From positions 558,001 to 622,000 of the forward strand of contig NZ_MAXC01000012.1 of assembly GCF_001693485.1 (NCBI RefSeq): a stretch of 64,000 nucleotides of DNA, written 5' to 3'. The DNA comes from Bradyrhizobium sp. LMTR 3. GTDB lineage: Bacteria; Pseudomonadota; Alphaproteobacteria; Rhizobiales; Xanthobacteraceae. The stretch's first letter is position 1; the number at the start of each line of letters is the position of its first letter. The notes under the pieces are model-generated. The model was given only the letters and a program-made list of their open reading frames with translations. It made no database searches and was not told the origin of the DNA. Position numbers and translations under genes: made by a program. Shown one piece after another: positions 44,799 through 53,948 of this stretch.

Positions 44799-45404
44799 AT
44801 GGATCAAATCAAAACTGTCTGCGTCTATTGCGGCTCCGGCCCTGGTTCCAATCCCCGTTTTGTCGAAGCTGCCCAAGCCCTGGGAAAAACTTTTGCCGAG
44901 AACAGTATCCGCCTCGTCTATGGCGGCGGATCGGTCGGGCTGATGGGCGAGATCGCCAAGTCCACCCTCGATCATGGCGGCCTCGTCACCGGCATCATCC
45001 CGGATTTTTTGAAATCGCGTGAACTTGCGCTGTCGCGTGTCCAGGAGATGATCGTCACGCCCGACATGCACGAGCGCAAACGGCTGATGTTCGAACGCTC
45101 GGATGCCTTCGTGGCGCTGCCCGGTGGCATCGGCACTCTGGAGGAACTGGTCGAGCAGATGACCTGGCAGCAACTCGGCCGCCACTCCAAGCCGGTGCTG
45201 CTCGCCAACATCGACGGCTTCTGGGAACCGCTGCTCTCGCTGCTCGCGCATATGCGCGCGACCGAATTTATCCGCCCGGCGTTCCCAATTGACGTGCTGA
45301 CAGCCGACCGCGTGGAAGACATCCTGCCGCGCCTGAGTGCCCACGCCGCCCGTACGCCGGCGGCGACAAAGGAGCTTGCGCCGGAAGTGGCGCGGAGGCT
45401 TTAG
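44799..45404 (+). CDS. LOG-family nucleoside-5'-monophosphate phosphoribohydrolase
   Basis: About 201 residues. The Rossmann-like lysine decarboxylase fold shows VCVYCGSGPGSNPRFVEAA near the start and PGGIGTLEEL (~115), the catalytic PGGxGTxxE motif of LOG proteins that release cytokinin-type bases from nucleotides; bacterial members also act as general nucleotide hydrolases. Several ATGs (44790, 44793, 44799) are close together and the exact start is uncertain. Its stop is 11 bp from the stop of the convergent VOC gene. Confidence 0.88.
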   Translation: MDQIKTVCVYCGSGPGSNPRFVEAAQALGKTFAENSIRLVYGGGSVGLMGEIAKSTLDHGGLVTGIIPDFLKSRELALSRVQEMIVTPDMHERKRLMFERSDAFVALPGGIGTLEELVEQMTWQQLGRHSKPVLLANIDGFWEPLLSLLAHMRATEFIRPAFPIDVLTADRVEDILPRLSAHAARTPAATKELAPEVARRL

Positions 45405-45415
45405 GCCTCCTCGGC

Positions 45416-45793
45416 TCACTCGGTCGGAAACGTTACCGCTTCGATGCGGTTGCCATCGGGGTCGATGACAAAGGCGGCGTAATATTTGACGCGATCATGC
45501 GGCCGAATTCCCGGCGCGCCGTCGGAACGGCCGCCCGACTTCAGCGCTTCTGCGTGAAACGCATCGACATCGGCAGTTGTTTTCGCGCGAAGGCAGATAT
45601 GCGTGCCGCTCTCGGGCGGCAGGGGCGCCATGCCGGCGCGCAGGTTGATCCAGAATTCGGGGTAAGTCTTGCCGAAGCCGATGGTTGCGGGACGGGTGAC
45701 GAGGCGTAAGAGGCCGAGGGCTGCGAGGGTTGCTTCATAGAAGCGTGCGGAGCGTTCGAGTTGGCTGACGCCGACGGAGATGTGATCGATCAT
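45416..45793 (-). CDS. VOC-family (glyoxalase-like) protein
   Basis: 125 residues from ATG 45793 (MIDHISVGVSQLERSARFYE), the typical first beta-alpha-beta unit of vicinal-oxygen-chelate proteins, with a metal His at residue 3 and a late Glu in PDGNRIEAV. Could bind metal and a small substrate; no catalytic call is possible. The open frame continues to 45874 through part of a palindromic repeat, so the longer start is unlikely. Confidence 0.82.
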   Translation of the reverse strand: MIDHISVGVSQLERSARFYEATLAALGLLRLVTRPATIGFGKTYPEFWINLRAGMAPLPPESGTHICLRAKTTADVDAFHAEALKSGGRSDGAPGIRPHDRVKYYAAFVIDPDGNRIEAVTFPTE

Positions 45794-45830
45794 CGAATGG
45801 TCCCCACTCTCTCCCCCCGTCGCGGATCCT

Positions 45831-45908
45831 GTAGCCCGGATGAGCGAAGCGACATCCGGGAATCGTTCAGGCACCGGCCCCGGATGTCGCTTCGCTCATC
45901 CGGGCTAC
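45831..45908. repeat. Perfect 30-bp inverted repeat, Bradyrhizobium type
   Basis: Left arm 45831-45860 begins GTAGCCCGGATGAGCGAAGC; its exact complement is 45879-45908, with an 18-base loop. It lies between cimA and the VOC gene, whose upstream frame it enters. The core CCCGGATGAGCGAAGCGA is a recognisable intergenic repeat of Bradyrhizobium genomes. As RNA it would form a very stable hairpin and may end or shield transcripts. Confidence 0.85.
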
Positions 45909-45921
45909 ATTCTTTTTCACC

Positions 45922-47520
45922 TCACGCCGGCGCGCCTGATTTCACCAGCTTGTAGATCACCGAATCCATCAGCGCCTGGAACGAAGCGTCGATGATATTG
46001 GGCGAGACGCCGATGGTGGTCCAGCTATCGCCGTTCTCATCCTCGCTCTCGATCAGCACCCGCGTCACCGCTTCCGTGCCGCCATTGAGGATACGCACGC
46101 GATAATCGATCAGCTTCAGGCCCTCGATGTACTTCTGGTACTTGCCGAGGTCCTTGCGCAGCGCCACGTCGAGCGCGTTGACGGGGCCGTTGCCTTCGGC
46201 GGCCGAAATCAAATGCTCGCCGGCGACATCGACCTTCACCACCGCGAGCGCCACTGTGACGCGCTGGCCGTTGGCGTTGTAGCGCTGCTCGACATTGACG
46301 TCGAACTGCTCGACCTTGAAATACTCGGGCACCCGGCCGAGCGTGCGCCGCGCCAGCAGATCGAACGAAGCGTCGGCGGACTCATAGGCATAGCCCGCCG
46401 CTTCCCGCTCCTTCAGTTCATCGACCAGGCGCGCCAGCTTCGGATCGCTCTTGTCATAGGCGATGCCGGCGCGGTCGAGTTCGGCCATGACGTTCGAGCG
46501 GCCGGCCTGGTCGGACACCAGCACCTTGCGATGGTTGCCGACCAACTCGGGCAACACGTGCTCGTAACTGTGCGGATCCTTCATCATCGCAGAAGCATGA
46601 ATGCCGGCCTTGGTCACGAAGGCGCTTTCGCCGACATATGCCGCGTGGCGGTTCGGCGCGCGGTTGAGCATGTCGTCGAGCGTCCGCGACACCTTCATCA
46701 GCGTCGCCATCTTCTCGTCCGTGACGCCGATTTCCAACGCGTCGGAGAACTCGTTCTTCAGCCGCAGCGTCGGAATCAGCGAACAAAGATTGGCGTTGCC
46801 GCAGCGTTCGCCGAGCCCGTTCAGCGTGCCCTGGATCTGCCGCGCACCCGCGCGCACCGCGGCCAGTGAATTGGCGACCGCCTGCTCGGTGTCGTTATGG
46901 GCGTGGATGCCGACATGACTGCCCGGGATGTGCTTGGTAACAGCGCCGACGATGGTTTCGATCTCATGCGGCATGGTGCCGCCATTGGTGTCGCACAGCA
47001 CGACCCAGCGCGCGCCGGAATCATAGGCGGCCTTGGCGCAGGCGAGCGCGAAATCGGAATTCTCCTTGTAGCCGTCGAAGAAGTGTTCACAGTCGACCAT
47101 CACCTCGCGCCCGGCAGCCTTCGCAGCAGCGACGCTGTCGCAGATCGAGGCGAGGTTTTCCTCGTTGGTGGTCTCGAGCGCCACCCGCACCTGATAGGCG
47201 CTGGACTTTGCGACGAAGCAGATCGCATCGGCCTTGGCCTCGATCAGTGCCGCCAGCCCCGGATCGTTCGAAGCGGAACGGCCGGGACGGCGCGTCATGC
47301 CGAACGCGGTGAACTTGGAATGTTGGAGTTTTGGCTTTTCGGCGAAGAATTCGGTGTCGGTCGGGTTGGCGCCGGGATAGCCGCCTTCAACGTAGTCGAT
47401 GCCGAGTTCATCGAGCATCTGCGCGATGATCTGCTTGTCATGCAGCGTGAAATCGACGCCGTTGGTCTGCGCACCGTCGCGCAGCGTGGTGTCGAACAGA
47501 TAGAGGCGTTCGCGGCTCAT
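45922..47520 (-). CDS. cimA: (R)-citramalate synthase
   Basis: 532 residues. HMGL-like barrel: LYLFDTTLRDGAQTNGVDFT (substrate and metal Arg-Asp), VDCEHFFDGYK, VVLCDTNGGTMP, HAHNDTEQAVANSLAAVRAG with the metal-binding HxH and a Gly-rich segment GLGERCGNANL. C-terminal LeuA dimerisation/allosteric domain follows. This long CimA/LeuA2 form condenses pyruvate with acetyl-CoA to citramalate for isoleucine synthesis. The start overlaps the acetyltransferase stop (ATGA) and has GGGAG upstream; an open extension to 47583 is not needed. Confidence 0.92.
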   Translation of the reverse strand: MSRERLYLFDTTLRDGAQTNGVDFTLHDKQIIAQMLDELGIDYVEGGYPGANPTDTEFFAEKPKLQHSKFTAFGMTRRPGRSASNDPGLAALIEAKADAICFVAKSSAYQVRVALETTNEENLASICDSVAAAKAAGREVMVDCEHFFDGYKENSDFALACAKAAYDSGARWVVLCDTNGGTMPHEIETIVGAVTKHIPGSHVGIHAHNDTEQAVANSLAAVRAGARQIQGTLNGLGERCGNANLCSLIPTLRLKNEFSDALEIGVTDEKMATLMKVSRTLDDMLNRAPNRHAAYVGESAFVTKAGIHASAMMKDPHSYEHVLPELVGNHRKVLVSDQAGRSNVMAELDRAGIAYDKSDPKLARLVDELKEREAAGYAYESADASFDLLARRTLGRVPEYFKVEQFDVNVEQRYNANGQRVTVALAVVKVDVAGEHLISAAEGNGPVNALDVALRKDLGKYQKYIEGLKLIDYRVRILNGGTEAVTRVLIESEDENGDSWTTIGVSPNIIDASFQALMDSVIYKLVKSGAPA

Positions 47521-48029
47521 GTCGGCGCTCCCGGCGCGGCGCTTGTCGCCAGCGCCTTCTGCATCGTGGTGTTGGCGAGCCATTCGCCGTTGAGCGAAAC
47601 CGTGTTGCGCTGCTTGGAGGTATAGCCGCGCTTTCTGAATAACGGCTCTGCTGTATCGCTGGCATCGACCGTCACGCTTTTCGCGCCCCGCGCGCCCGCC
47701 AGCTTTTCCAGCGCATCGACCAGCATCGAGGCCACGCCCTGCCCGGCTACGCTCGGATGCACGTAGAGCATATCGATATGGTCAGCGCCCTTCAGCGAGG
47801 CGAAGCCGACCGGCGCGTTCTGGATAGTCGCGATCAGCGTCAACTGCCCGGCAAGTTTCTTGCCGAACGCGGCTTCGTCGTCGGCTGCCTGCGCCCAGGC
47901 TTCCTGCTGCGCCTCGCTATAGTCGTCGCCGGTTAGCCCCTCGATGGCGGCAACGAAGATCGCCGCCAGCATCGGAACATCCGCCGGCAGAAACGGCCGC
48001 AAGCCAGGTTTTGGCAATGCCTGTCCCAT
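47517..48029 (-). CDS. GNAT-family N-acetyltransferase
   Basis: 170 residues. IDMLYVHPSVAGQGVASMLV is the acetyl-CoA-binding motif A (V-H-P-x3-G-x-G-x-A) and LFRKRGYTSKQRNTV is the usual C-terminal signature of YafP/ElaA-like members. The substrate is unknown. ATG 48029 lies four bases after the stop of the microprotein gene, and its own stop overlaps the cimA start, so it is the middle of a coupled operon. Confidence 0.87.
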   Translation of the reverse strand: MGQALPKPGLRPFLPADVPMLAAIFVAAIEGLTGDDYSEAQQEAWAQAADDEAAFGKKLAGQLTLIATIQNAPVGFASLKGADHIDMLYVHPSVAGQGVASMLVDALEKLAGARGAKSVTVDASDTAEPLFRKRGYTSKQRNTVSLNGEWLANTTMQKALATSAAPGAPT

Positions 48030-48033
48030 CGCG

Positions 48034-48147
48034 TCACAGCACTCCGAACAGTCGCAGGGCCAGCACGACCGCAGCAACGATCAGCGCCCACTTGATGAAG
48101 ATGTAATAGCGCCAGTGTTTTGGAAACGGAGTATCGGGCTTGTCCAT
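48034..48147 (-). CDS. 37-residue single-span membrane microprotein
   Basis: Too short for usual gene callers. Translation starts [20 protein letters not shown] and continues into a 15-residue hydrophobic helix (ALIVAAVVLALRLFGVL) ending at a TGA. The ATG overlaps the cysS stop by one base (TGATG) and its stop is four bases before the GNAT start, so it fits exactly into the operon. Aromatic and basic residues before the helix suggest an N-in membrane anchor. Function unknown. Confidence 0.7.
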   Translation of the reverse strand: MDKPDTPFPKHWRYYIFIKWALIVAAVVLALRLFGVL

Positions 48148-49835
48148 CACGCGATCTCCCAAGTGGTGATCGGGTTGCCATTGGCATCCTTGCCATCCTT
48201 CAGAACAACGCCCATGGCTGCAAGCTCGTCGCGGATACGATCGGATTCTCCGAAATCTTTTCGAGCTCGGGCAGCCGCCCGCTTCGATAAGAGCGCGTTA
48301 ATCCGGTCGAGTGACCTCTTCTTGGGTGGCCGTCGCAGCGTGTGAATTCTTACTTCAGGATCAATTCTTGCCAGTTCTCGCCGCAAGTCATCCCAATCAT
48401 TAGACGACAAATTTGTTGCTAATAGCCGTTCGATTTTTCTGCCCATATGGGCAAGACCTAATGCATCCTTGAAGCTGAGCTTCCAGTTATCCGACCGTGC
48501 ACCGCCATGACGCTCAGTCTCAGACAAAAACTTCGTGAGCACTCTGTCGAAATTTGTCTCAGCGCGATTAAACGATCGCAAGTCTCTGAGAACGTATCCA
48601 TCCAATCCGAGAATTTCTAATGCCGTAACGAACCAGGGATGAACTTTCGAATCGAACAGCGCATTAGACATGGCTTCCAATATCGAAATGGCCTCAGGAG
48701 TGTTCAGATCATCGAGAAGAGCATGAACAAACTCCGTCGGAACAATCTCGCGCGACGGCTCATCACCTAGAGCCCCTCGGATATACCAAGCTCTAGATCG
48801 CCATTTATCGAGCGTTTTTTCCGCGTCCACCAGCGAGCCAACCGTCCAATCGATCGGTGAACGGTAATGTCTCTTCAGCATTGCTAGGCGGAGGACCTCG
48901 CCCGACCATCTGCGTCCTCCAAATTTGTCCGACTTTAACAGCTCCCTGATCGTGATGAAGTTGCCGAGACTCTTCGACATCTTCTCGCCTTCGACCTGCA
49001 AGAAGCCATTGTGCATCCAGACATTGGCCATGCGATCGGCGTGAAACGCGCAGCAACTCTGCGCGAGTTCGTTCTCATGGTGTGGGAACACCAGGTCGAT
49101 GCCGCCGCCGTGGATGTCGAACCGCTCGCCGAGATGCTTCCACGCCATCGCGGAGCACTCGATATGCCAACCGGGGCGGCCCGGCACAGCAATGCCCGAT
49201 GGCGACGGCCACGAGGGTTCGCCCGGTTTGGCCGGCTTCCACAGCACGAAGTCGGTATTGTCGCGCTTATAGGGCGCAACGTCGACGCGGGCGCCGGCGA
49301 TCATCTCGTCGAGCGAGCGATTGGCAAGTGCGCCATAGCGCGGCAACACTGCATTCGCTGCGTTCATCGCCTGCGGCGAGAACAGCACATGGTCCTCGGC
49401 AACATAGGCAAAGCCGCCAGCGACCAGCTTTTCGATGATTGCGCGCATCTCGGCGATATGCTCAGTCGCGCGCGGCTCGACCGTCGGCCGCAAACTGCCC
49501 AACCCGTCGACGTCGTCGTGAAACTGCTTTTCCGTCACTTCGGTGACCTTGCGGATCGCCTCGTTCAGCCGCAGGCCTGGAAAATCGCGCGCGGCGCGGT
49601 CGTTAATCTTGTCGTCGACGTCGGTGATGTTGCGGACATATGTGACGTGCGCCTCGCCATAGAGATGGCGCAGCAGACGGAACAGGACATCGAACACGAT
49701 GACCGGGCGCGCGTTGCCGATATGGGCGAAGTCATAGACTGTCGGTCCGCAGACATACATGCGGACGTTCTTCGGATCGAGCGGCACGAACGGCCGCTTC
49801 TCCTTCGTCAAAGTATCGTACAGACGCAATTCCAT
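48147..49835 (-). CDS. cysS: Cysteinyl-tRNA synthetase
   Basis: 562 residues, longer than the ~460 of E. coli. HIGH motif in [15 protein letters not shown], zinc-site cysteines, HEN in [12 protein letters not shown], and [12 protein letters not shown] are all present, so it is catalytically intact. The part after KMSKS (minus strand from about 48960 down to 48250) is visibly AT-richer than the first half: 28 of 60 G+C in the row at 48421 against 39 of 60 in the row at 49081. This suggests a mosaic gene. It heads an operon with the microprotein, acetyltransferase and cimA. Confidence 0.95.
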   Translation of the reverse strand: MELRLYDTLTKEKRPFVPLDPKNVRMYVCGPTVYDFAHIGNARPVIVFDVLFRLLRHLYGEAHVTYVRNITDVDDKINDRAARDFPGLRLNEAIRKVTEVTEKQFHDDVDGLGSLRPTVEPRATEHIAEMRAIIEKLVAGGFAYVAEDHVLFSPQAMNAANAVLPRYGALANRSLDEMIAGARVDVAPYKRDNTDFVLWKPAKPGEPSWPSPSGIAVPGRPGWHIECSAMAWKHLGERFDIHGGGIDLVFPHHENELAQSCCAFHADRMANVWMHNGFLQVEGEKMSKSLGNFITIRELLKSDKFGGRRWSGEVLRLAMLKRHYRSPIDWTVGSLVDAEKTLDKWRSRAWYIRGALGDEPSREIVPTEFVHALLDDLNTPEAISILEAMSNALFDSKVHPWFVTALEILGLDGYVLRDLRSFNRAETNFDRVLTKFLSETERHGGARSDNWKLSFKDALGLAHMGRKIERLLATNLSSNDWDDLRRELARIDPEVRIHTLRRPPKKRSLDRINALLSKRAAARARKDFGESDRIRDELAAMGVVLKDGKDANGNPITTWEIA

Positions 49836-50135
49836 GGCGTACCCATCCCTTGCGGCCGGGCGTCCAGTAATCTCATTTTTGAGAAAAGACGGCCTCAGCC
49901 AGCGAATCGCTAGCTAATAATCTCGCGGCAAATGGCGCAGATGGCGAGGAGACCGTTCATGGTTCCACCATTGCGGTATCCCAGGCACGCCGTCAAGGCC
50001 TTGCTTGTGCCCGATTTGGGGGCGATCAGGCCGCCGAACCCCGCCATTCGCAGCCGCCCTCGGCCTCATGGTTAATCATTATTAACACTTTGGGCCTATT
50101 TCTGAGGGCGGTCTCCTTCGCCGCCGGTGCCATCC
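49836..50135. other. Divergent promoter region between cysS and a small secreted protein
   Basis: 300 bp, no gene. Contains the GTTAAT-N4-ATTAAC palindrome and, as expected, must carry the promoters of both flanking genes. Confidence 0.5.
50071..50086. promoter_or_regulatory. AT-rich palindrome, possible CtrA-type or other operator
   Basis: GTTAATCATTATTAAC, perfect arms. On the minus strand it also reads TTAACCAT just outside the arm, the CtrA half-site of alphaproteobacteria, but the TTAA spacing is six rather than the canonical seven. It is 50 bp ahead of the small secreted protein gene and 236 bp from cysS. Confidence 0.3.
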
Positions 50136-50444
50136 ATGCGACTTTCCTCCGCACTCATTGCCTGTGCCTTCCTGCTCGCCGCCTCGGCCGCTGCCGCCGA
50201 CAGCCGCGTCTTCATCGTGGCCAACCAGGCCGATGGTTACGGCGTGGACGAGTGCCTCGCCAGGGGCGACAAATGTGGCGCCCACGCCGCCCGCTCCTAT
50301 TGTCAGTCACGGGAATTTGCACAGGCCGTCACCTATCGTCGCGTCGAGCCCGACGAAATCACCGGCGCGGTTCCGATTGGCGGCGCCAACAAGTGCTCAG
50401 GCCCGGCGTGCGGCGAATACGTCGCCATTACCTGCCAGCGCTAG
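50136..50444 (+). CDS. Small secreted protein of unknown function
   Basis: 102 residues. Signal peptide MRLSSALIACAFLLAASAAA, cleavage near ADS. The mature ~80 residues have six cysteines (ECLARGDKCG, YCQ, KCSGPACG, ITCQR), enough for three disulfides in the periplasm. The motif ANQADGYGVDECLARG is typical of a hypothetical protein family in Bradyrhizobium. Stand-alone, followed by the DUF2865 gene on the same strand. Confidence 0.78.
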   Translation: MRLSSALIACAFLLAASAAAADSRVFIVANQADGYGVDECLARGDKCGAHAARSYCQSREFAQAVTYRRVEPDEITGAVPIGGANKCSGPACGEYVAITCQR

Positions 50445-50614
50445 AGAGACCTAATCCTGCGATTTCAAGCGCCGGTTTGCCACACCCGCGCCCCGGAAAC
50501 GACGTGACGCTGCCCCGAGAAGCAGCTATTGGATGCGGCCTTGGCCGCAGAACGCCGCCTTGGCCGCGTCATCAGGCTTTTTGAGCCGCGCGGATCAGCT
50601 CTCAATGGCCGGAT

Positions 50615-51787
50615 ATGCTGGAAATTCGCAACGCTTCCCTCTCCCTTCGAATTTTGACCTGCGCCATCCTGCTCGGCATCGCCGCCCCGAGCGCACCCGC
50701 TCTGGCGCAGACGAACGACGACGCCATGGCGCAGATGAACCAGGACGCCCCGACCCAACAGGGCGCGCAGGCCAATCCGATCTGCATCCGGCTCGAAGGA
50801 CAATTGGCGACGATCGACCGCGGCGCGGGCACCGGCGACCCCGCCAAGGATGAACAGATCCGCCGCTACCAGGAAGCCGAGTCCAAGCAGCAGGCCGAGT
50901 TCGACCGGGTCACGCTGCAAGCCAAGCGCATGGGCTGCGACAGCTCGGGCTTCTTCTCGCTGTTCAGCGGCCGCTCCGCCCAGTGCGGCCCGGTGAACAA
51001 CCAGATTCAGCAGATGCGCGCCAATCTCGACCAGATCACCACCAGCCTGGAGCGGCTGCGCAGCGGCGGCATCGGCGGCGCTGACCGCGAAAACCAGCGC
51101 CGCTCGGTGCTGGTGGCGCTCGCGCAGAACAATTGCGGCCCGCAATATGCCGCTGCCGCGCGCGGCCCTGGCAACTTCATCGACAGCCTGTTCGGCAACA
51201 ACAACAACACGCTGCCGCCGCCGAGCGCCGATCTCGGCGCGCCATCCGGCACCTACCGCACCGTCTGCGTCCGCACCTGCGACGGCGCCTATTTCCCGGT
51301 CTCGTTTGCCACCGTGCAAGCCCGCTTCCAGGACGATGAGAGGACCTGCAAGGCGCTGTGCCCGGCGGCGGAGGCGAACCTGTTCGCCTATCGCAATCCC
51401 GGCGAAGACATCAACCAGGCGGTCTCGATCAACGGCCAGCCCTATTCATCGCTGCCCAACGCATTCAAATTCCGCACCGAGTTCAACGCATCCTGCTCCT
51501 GCAAGCCTGCAGGCCAGACCTGGTCCGAAGCGCTGAAGTCCGTCGACGACAGGGCGGCGGTCGAACAGCAGGGCGACATCATCGTCACCGAGGAAAGTGC
51601 GAGGCGGATGCAGCAGCGCGGGCAGTCGAAAGGCGCGCCGCCGCCCAAGAAGGGTGCCGCGCCAGCAGGCACCACTGCCGCCGCGCCTGCACCGGCGACG
51701 GCCCCGGCCGATACGAGCGCGCCGACCAACGACAAGGACAAGCCGATCCGCACCGTCGGCCCGACCTTCATCCCGCCGAAGCAGTAG
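50615..51787 (+). CDS. DUF2865-domain secreted protein
   Basis: 390 residues: signal peptide to about ALAQ, a charged coiled-coil-like segment (EQIRRYQEAESKQQAEFDRV), a Cys-containing central domain (GTYRTVCVRTCDGAYFPVSF, CKALCPAAEANLFAYRNPGE, SCSCKPAGQTW) and a low-complexity Pro/Ala tail. The central pattern is that of DUF2865, found in Rhizobiales; its role in the envelope is unknown. Convergent with nadE, stops 12 bp apart. Confidence 0.88.
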   Translation: MLEIRNASLSLRILTCAILLGIAAPSAPALAQTNDDAMAQMNQDAPTQQGAQANPICIRLEGQLATIDRGAGTGDPAKDEQIRRYQEAESKQQAEFDRVTLQAKRMGCDSSGFFSLFSGRSAQCGPVNNQIQQMRANLDQITTSLERLRSGGIGGADRENQRRSVLVALAQNNCGPQYAAAARGPGNFIDSLFGNNNNTLPPPSADLGAPSGTYRTVCVRTCDGAYFPVSFATVQARFQDDERTCKALCPAAEANLFAYRNPGEDINQAVSINGQPYSSLPNAFKFRTEFNASCSCKPAGQTWSEALKSVDDRAAVEQQGDIIVTEESARRMQQRGQSKGAPPPKKGAAPAGTTAAAPAPATAPADTSAPTNDKDKPIRTVGPTFIPPKQ

Positions 51788-51799
51788 GCGCCAAACGCC

Positions 51800-53548
51800 C
51801 TACCCTTCGAACGCATCCGCCGAGGCGCGGCCGGCGCGGGCGACCAGTTTCTCGTCGGGCGCAGGCAGCGCCTTGCCGTTGTCGCGGAAGCGGTTGGTAA
51901 TGGGATAGCGGCGATCGCGGCCAAAGTTCTTTTCCGTCACCTTGACGCCGGGCGCGGCCTGCCGCCGCTTGTATTCGGCGATGTTGAGCAGGCGATCGAT
52001 CCGCGTCACCATCTCAGCCGGGAAACCGGCCGCGATGATCGTGGCCAACGGCTCCTCGCGCTCGACCAGACGCTCCAGTATGCCGTCCAGCATCTCGTAG
52101 GGCGGCAGTGAATCCTGGTCGGTCTGGTTCTCGCGCAGCTCCGCCGTCGGCGGGCGCGTGATGATGTTGACCGGAATCACCTCGCCCGACGGTCCGAGCG
52201 CGCCGTCCGGCTTCCACTCGTTGCGGAGACTCGATAGCCGGAACACTTCGGTCTTGTAGATGTCCTTGATCGGATTGAAGCCGCCGTTCATGTCGCCATA
52301 GAGCGTGGCGTAACCGACCGACATTTCCGACTTGTTGCCGGTCGTCACCACCATCGCGCCGGTCTTGTTGGAAATCGCCATCAAGAGCGTGCCGCGGGTG
52401 CGCGCCTGCAAATTTTCCTCGGTGATGTCGCGCGGCAGGCCGGCGAACGGGCCCGACAGGATTTTCTCGAAGCCGTTCACCGCATCGGCAATCGGCAGCA
52501 CCTCGTAGCGGATGCCGAGTGCCTTGGCGAGTTTCGCGGCATCGTCGAGCGACACCTGCGCGGTGAAGCGGAACGGCAGCATCACGCCGCGGACCTGATC
52601 GGCGCCGAGCGCATCGACGGCGATCGCCGCGCACAGCGCGGAATCGATGCCGCCGGAGATGCCGAGCAAGACGCCCGGAAAGCCGTTCTTGCGGACGTAA
52701 TCGCGCAGGCCCAGCACGCAGGCGGCGTAATCGCCCTTGTCGCCCTCGAGCAGCGGCACTACGGGGCCCGAGCAGCGCCAGCCGTCGGCGCCCTTGGTCC
52801 AACGCAGCGTAGTGATGCTTTCTTCGAACGCGGGCAGTTGCGCCGCCACCGAGAGGTCGGCGTTGAGCGCGAACGACGCGCCGTCGAACACCAGTTCGTC
52901 CTGCCCGCCGATCTGGTTGAGATAGACCAGCGGCAGCCCGCTCTCGGTGACACGGGCGACCGCGATCGACAGCCGGAGGTCGTTCTTGTCGCGCGCGTAG
53001 GGCGAGCCGTTCGGCACGACAAGGATTTCCGCGCCGGTCTCGGCGAGGCATTCGACGACGTTCTCGTATTCCTCGGACTCTTCGAGCCAGATGTCCTCGC
53101 AGATGGGAACGCCGACGCGGATGTCGCGGACCGTCACCGGCCCGGCGGCAGGACCGCGCGCGAACAGGCGCTTTTCGTCGAACACGCCGTAGTTCGGCAG
53201 GTTCGCCTTGAAGCGCAACGCGGCGATGCGGCCCTGATCGAGCAGCGCGCAGGCGTTATAAAGCTTGCCGTCCTCGACCCAGGGCGTGCCGATCAAAACA
53301 GCGGGCCCGCCGCCCGCAGTCTCGCGCGCCAGCTCTTCGACCGCTGCGCGGCAGGCGGCCTGGAAGGCTGGCTTCAGCACCAGATCTTCCGGCGGATAGC
53401 CGCAGATGAACAATTCGGGCAGCAGCAGGAGGTCGGCGCCATCGACCGCGGCCTTGTCGCGCGCCGCGCGGGCCTTGGCGACGTTGCCTGGCACGTCGCC
53501 GACCGTCGGGTTCAACTGCGCCAGCGTGATCGTAAAGGTGTCGGTCAT
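51800..53548 (-). CDS. nadE: Glutamine-hydrolysing NAD+ synthetase
   Basis: 582 residues. N-terminal nitrilase-type glutaminase with its Glu-Lys-Cys triad (LLLPELFICGYPPEDL, RFKANLPNYGVFDEKR, GVPICEDIW). C-terminal synthetase with the ATP pyrophosphatase loop LGISGGIDSALCAAIA and TTGNKSEMSVGYATLYGDM. It amidates nicotinate adenine dinucleotide. ATG 53548 starts MTDTFTITLAQLNPTVG; no clear ribosome site. A longer frame to 53584 adds twelve unlikely residues. Confidence 0.94.
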   Translation of the reverse strand: MTDTFTITLAQLNPTVGDVPGNVAKARAARDKAAVDGADLLLLPELFICGYPPEDLVLKPAFQAACRAAVEELARETAGGGPAVLIGTPWVEDGKLYNACALLDQGRIAALRFKANLPNYGVFDEKRLFARGPAAGPVTVRDIRVGVPICEDIWLEESEEYENVVECLAETGAEILVVPNGSPYARDKNDLRLSIAVARVTESGLPLVYLNQIGGQDELVFDGASFALNADLSVAAQLPAFEESITTLRWTKGADGWRCSGPVVPLLEGDKGDYAACVLGLRDYVRKNGFPGVLLGISGGIDSALCAAIAVDALGADQVRGVMLPFRFTAQVSLDDAAKLAKALGIRYEVLPIADAVNGFEKILSGPFAGLPRDITEENLQARTRGTLLMAISNKTGAMVVTTGNKSEMSVGYATLYGDMNGGFNPIKDIYKTEVFRLSSLRNEWKPDGALGPSGEVIPVNIITRPPTAELRENQTDQDSLPPYEMLDGILERLVEREEPLATIIAAGFPAEMVTRIDRLLNIAEYKRRQAAPGVKVTEKNFGRDRRYPITNRFRDNGKALPAPDEKLVARAGRASADAFEG

Positions 53549-53593
53549 GGGAGCGATGGTGCCTTGCACAAGAGCAAACTGCAATTGCTGCCT

Positions 53594-53947
53594 TTAGATC
53601 GCGCCCATGCGTTCCGCGAGGGCGAACAGCCAGAACAGGCCGGCCATCAACAGCGCCACGCCGACCGCCGCCGACCCCATGTCCTTGACCTGGCCGATCT
53701 TCAAATCGTGATCGGTGGTCAGGCGGTCGGCGAGCTTTTCGATCGCGGTGTTGAGCAGCTCGACCACCAGGACAAAGGCCACGGCCGCGACCAGTTCCAC
53801 GCGGCGCATCGTGGTCGTGCCGATCAGCCAGGCCAGCGGCACCGACAGCACCAGTGCGAATATTTCCTCGCGGACGGCCTGCTCCGAGCGGATCGCAAAA
53901 GCGAGGCCGTTACGCGTGTTGATCGTGGCCCGCCAGAGTCGCAGCAA
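53594..53947 (-). CDS. dgkA: Diacylglycerol kinase (prokaryotic, DgkA type)
   Basis: 117 residues and three membrane helices. AVAFVLVVELLNTAIEKLAD carries the conserved Glu and Asn of the active site of the small homotrimeric kinase. It phosphorylates diacylglycerol to phosphatidate. The apparent start is a TTG one base after the DAHP synthase stop, which implies translational coupling. Confidence 0.9.
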   Translation of the reverse strand: MLRLWRATINTRNGLAFAIRSEQAVREEIFALVLSVPLAWLIGTTTMRRVELVAAVAFVLVVELLNTAIEKLADRLTTDHDLKIGQVKDMGSAAVGVALLMAGLFWLFALAERMGAI

Positions 53948-53948
53948 A

